A DNA stretch of 64,000 nucleotides from Candidatus Rokuibacteriota bacterium (GTDB lineage Bacteria > Methylomirabilota > Methylomirabilia > Rokubacteriales > CSP1-6): assembly GCA_016193045.1 (NCBI GenBank), contig JACPSW010000073.1, forward strand, positions 1 to 64,000. The letters are read 5' to 3'. Shown here in pieces: positions 63,083 to 64,000 of the stretch; the first letter of the stretch is position 1, and every line of letters starts with the position of its first letter. Both the position numbers and the translations under genes were made by a program. The notes beneath the pieces were generated by a model. That model did not search any database and was not told the DNA's origin. It saw only the letters and a list, made by a program, of their open reading frames with translations.

Positions 63083-64000
63083 ATGGTAAAAATGGCCTCC
63101 AACCCATTCCGCATCGGTGTGCCGGTTACGGGGGAAGAACTCGCCGATCGGGAGACCGAACTCGGAACGATCCTCAAAGAGGTCCTGGGAGGAAGCCGCC
63201 TCTTTCTCATCTCCCCCCGTCGCTACGGAAAGACGTCCCTCCTCCTCGAGTCCCGAGCCCGACTCCAGGCACGAAAGATCCCCGTCGCCTACGTCGATCT
63301 GTACCAGGCCACCTCGCTCGCTCATTTCCTGGATCTCTTCGCCCGAGCGGTGCTGGAAGCGGCGGAGGGAACAGTAGAAAAAGCGTTTCGCATCGCGGGG
63401 GAGTTCCTCAGGGCACTCCGACCCACCATGACGGTCAACGCCGAGGGCCAGCCGGAATGGACCCTGGGTTTTTCCCAGCAGCAGCCGGACCTCCTGAAGC
63501 TCCGGGATCAGATCCTCGCGCTGCCTCAGCGGCTGGCGGAACGGAAGAAAGGCCGGCTGGCCGTCTTCATCGACGAGTTTCAAGAGGTACGGGCGCTCGA
63601 CGGATTGGCCCTCGAAAAGGCCATGCGAGCGGCGTTCCAGCAACAGCCGCGTGTCAGTTATGTCTTCGCCGGTTCCAAGGAATCCCTCATGTGGGAAATG
63701 GTTCGATCACGGAGATCCCCCTTTTTTCGCAGTGGCCCGACACTCTCCCTGGGTCCGATTCCATCCCGGGAGTTCAAGATATACCTCTCCAACAAGTTCA
63801 GGGAATCAGGTATGCGCATTGTCCCAGCTCGCCTGGACGACATCCTGACGGTGGGGGATGAAGTTCCCTTTAACGTCCAGTACCTCTGTCACGCCCTCTG
63901 GATCGTCAAGGGTGGGACGGGTGACGTGTCCTCGCAGGACATCTCCCAGGCCCTGGACTATATCCTGGCTTCGGAAGGCGAGTATTACACGACTCTCTGG
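63083..64000 (+). CDS. AAA-type ATPase (archaeal ATPase/ATPase_2-like), C-terminus beyond window
   Basis: The first 306 residues are visible. Walker A variant LISPRRYGKTSLLLESRARL (about residue 45), Walker B LAVFIDEFQEVRAL (about 160), sensor-like SYVFAGSKESLMWEMV, then FFRSGPTLSLGPIPSREFKIYLSNKF and PFNVQYLCHALWIV. The N-terminal NPFRIGVPVTGEELADRETEL is the standard entry of this STAND-like ATPase group. ATG 63083 or 63092. Members occur as stand-alone ATPases of unknown role. Preceded by a palindromic array, so likely autoregulated. Confidence 0.88.
   Translation, partial: MVKMASNPFRIGVPVTGEELADRETELGTILKEVLGGSRLFLISPRRYGKTSLLLESRARLQARKIPVAYVDLYQATSLAHFLDLFARAVLEAAEGTVEKAFRIAGEFLRALRPTMTVNAEGQPEWTLGFSQQQPDLLKLRDQILALPQRLAERKKGRLAVFIDEFQEVRALDGLALEKAMRAAFQQQPRVSYVFAGSKESLMWEMVRSRRSPFFRSGPTLSLGPIPSREFKIYLSNKFRESGMRIVPARLDDILTVGDEVPFNVQYLCHALWIVKGGTGDVSSQDISQALDYILASEGEYYTTLW

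Overview
The window is GC-rich, densely packed bacterial chromosome, mostly on the minus strand, with ATGA/GTGA stop-start overlaps nearly everywhere. I saw no rRNA, tRNA, CRISPR array or intact transposase. The mix of a split ATP synthase and split complex I operons, acyl-CoA catabolism with an F420-type (DUF385) protein, sigma-54 promoters, a type III PKS set and short G/C-hairpin intergenic repeats suggests an uncultured soil or sediment lineage such as Candidatus Rokubacteria/Methylomirabilota. That placement is inference; no rRNA or marker tree is available here.

Layout. 1-8.4 kb (minus): housekeeping and energy genes, read as atpZ, atpI, atpB, atpE, rex, mfd, a SurA/parvulin-type lipoprotein and rho (cut by the window edge). 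8.5-20.4 kb (minus): a glycerol/glycerol-3-phosphate region (HAD phosphatase, glpD, ugpB, ugpA, ugpE, a secreted glycerophosphodiesterase, glpK) followed by a complete ABC importer (binding protein, ATPase, fused double permease). The Ugp set has no ATPase of its own. 20.4-25.3 kb (minus): nuoL-nuoM-nuoN. 25.4-29.9 kb (plus): hemerythrin, then a cluster in which three consensus or near-consensus sigma-54 promoters precede a two-repeat membrane-anchored protein, a bactofilin plus degenerate GGDEF protein, and a membrane GAF sensor. 30-32.2 kb: DUF72 and a divergent M23 peptidase. 32.7-36.7 kb (plus): a secreted galactose-oxidase-type copper radical oxidase with all copper ligands, a parvulin foldase and a broken di-haem DUF1111 oxidoreductase. 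36.8-40.6 kb (minus): a multi-GAF histidine kinase and LuxR-type regulator. 41-46 kb: a crotonase, a membrane protein, a thioesterase, and a type III PKS - methyltransferase - FAD oxidoreductase operon probably making a phenolic lipid or quinone. 46.3-58.3 kb: acyl-CoA catabolism (kinase plus ACAD10/11-like pair, second ACAD, thiolase, CoA-transferase, crotonase), two gamma-carbonic-anhydrase-family proteins, a TtcA-like enzyme and a decayed hicBA pair. 58.3-63 kb: two small exported proteins and a peptidoglycan-recycling set (murQ, broken namZ, nagZ). 63.1 kb to the end: an AAA ATPase behind palindromic repeats.

Two repeat families stand out. One is a MITE-like element (159 and 210 bp) with about 19-bp inverted ends and 4-bp YTAG target duplications, each copy inserted exactly at a stop codon and regenerating it (atpB and a CoA-transferase). 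The other is a G/C hairpin repeat in four copies, three of them directly at the 3' end of minus-strand genes, one of which is read in frame into the methyltransferase. Gene decay recurs: frameshifting internal deletions in namZ and the DUF1111 gene, a 1-nt frameshift in hicA, and a GGDEF remnant.
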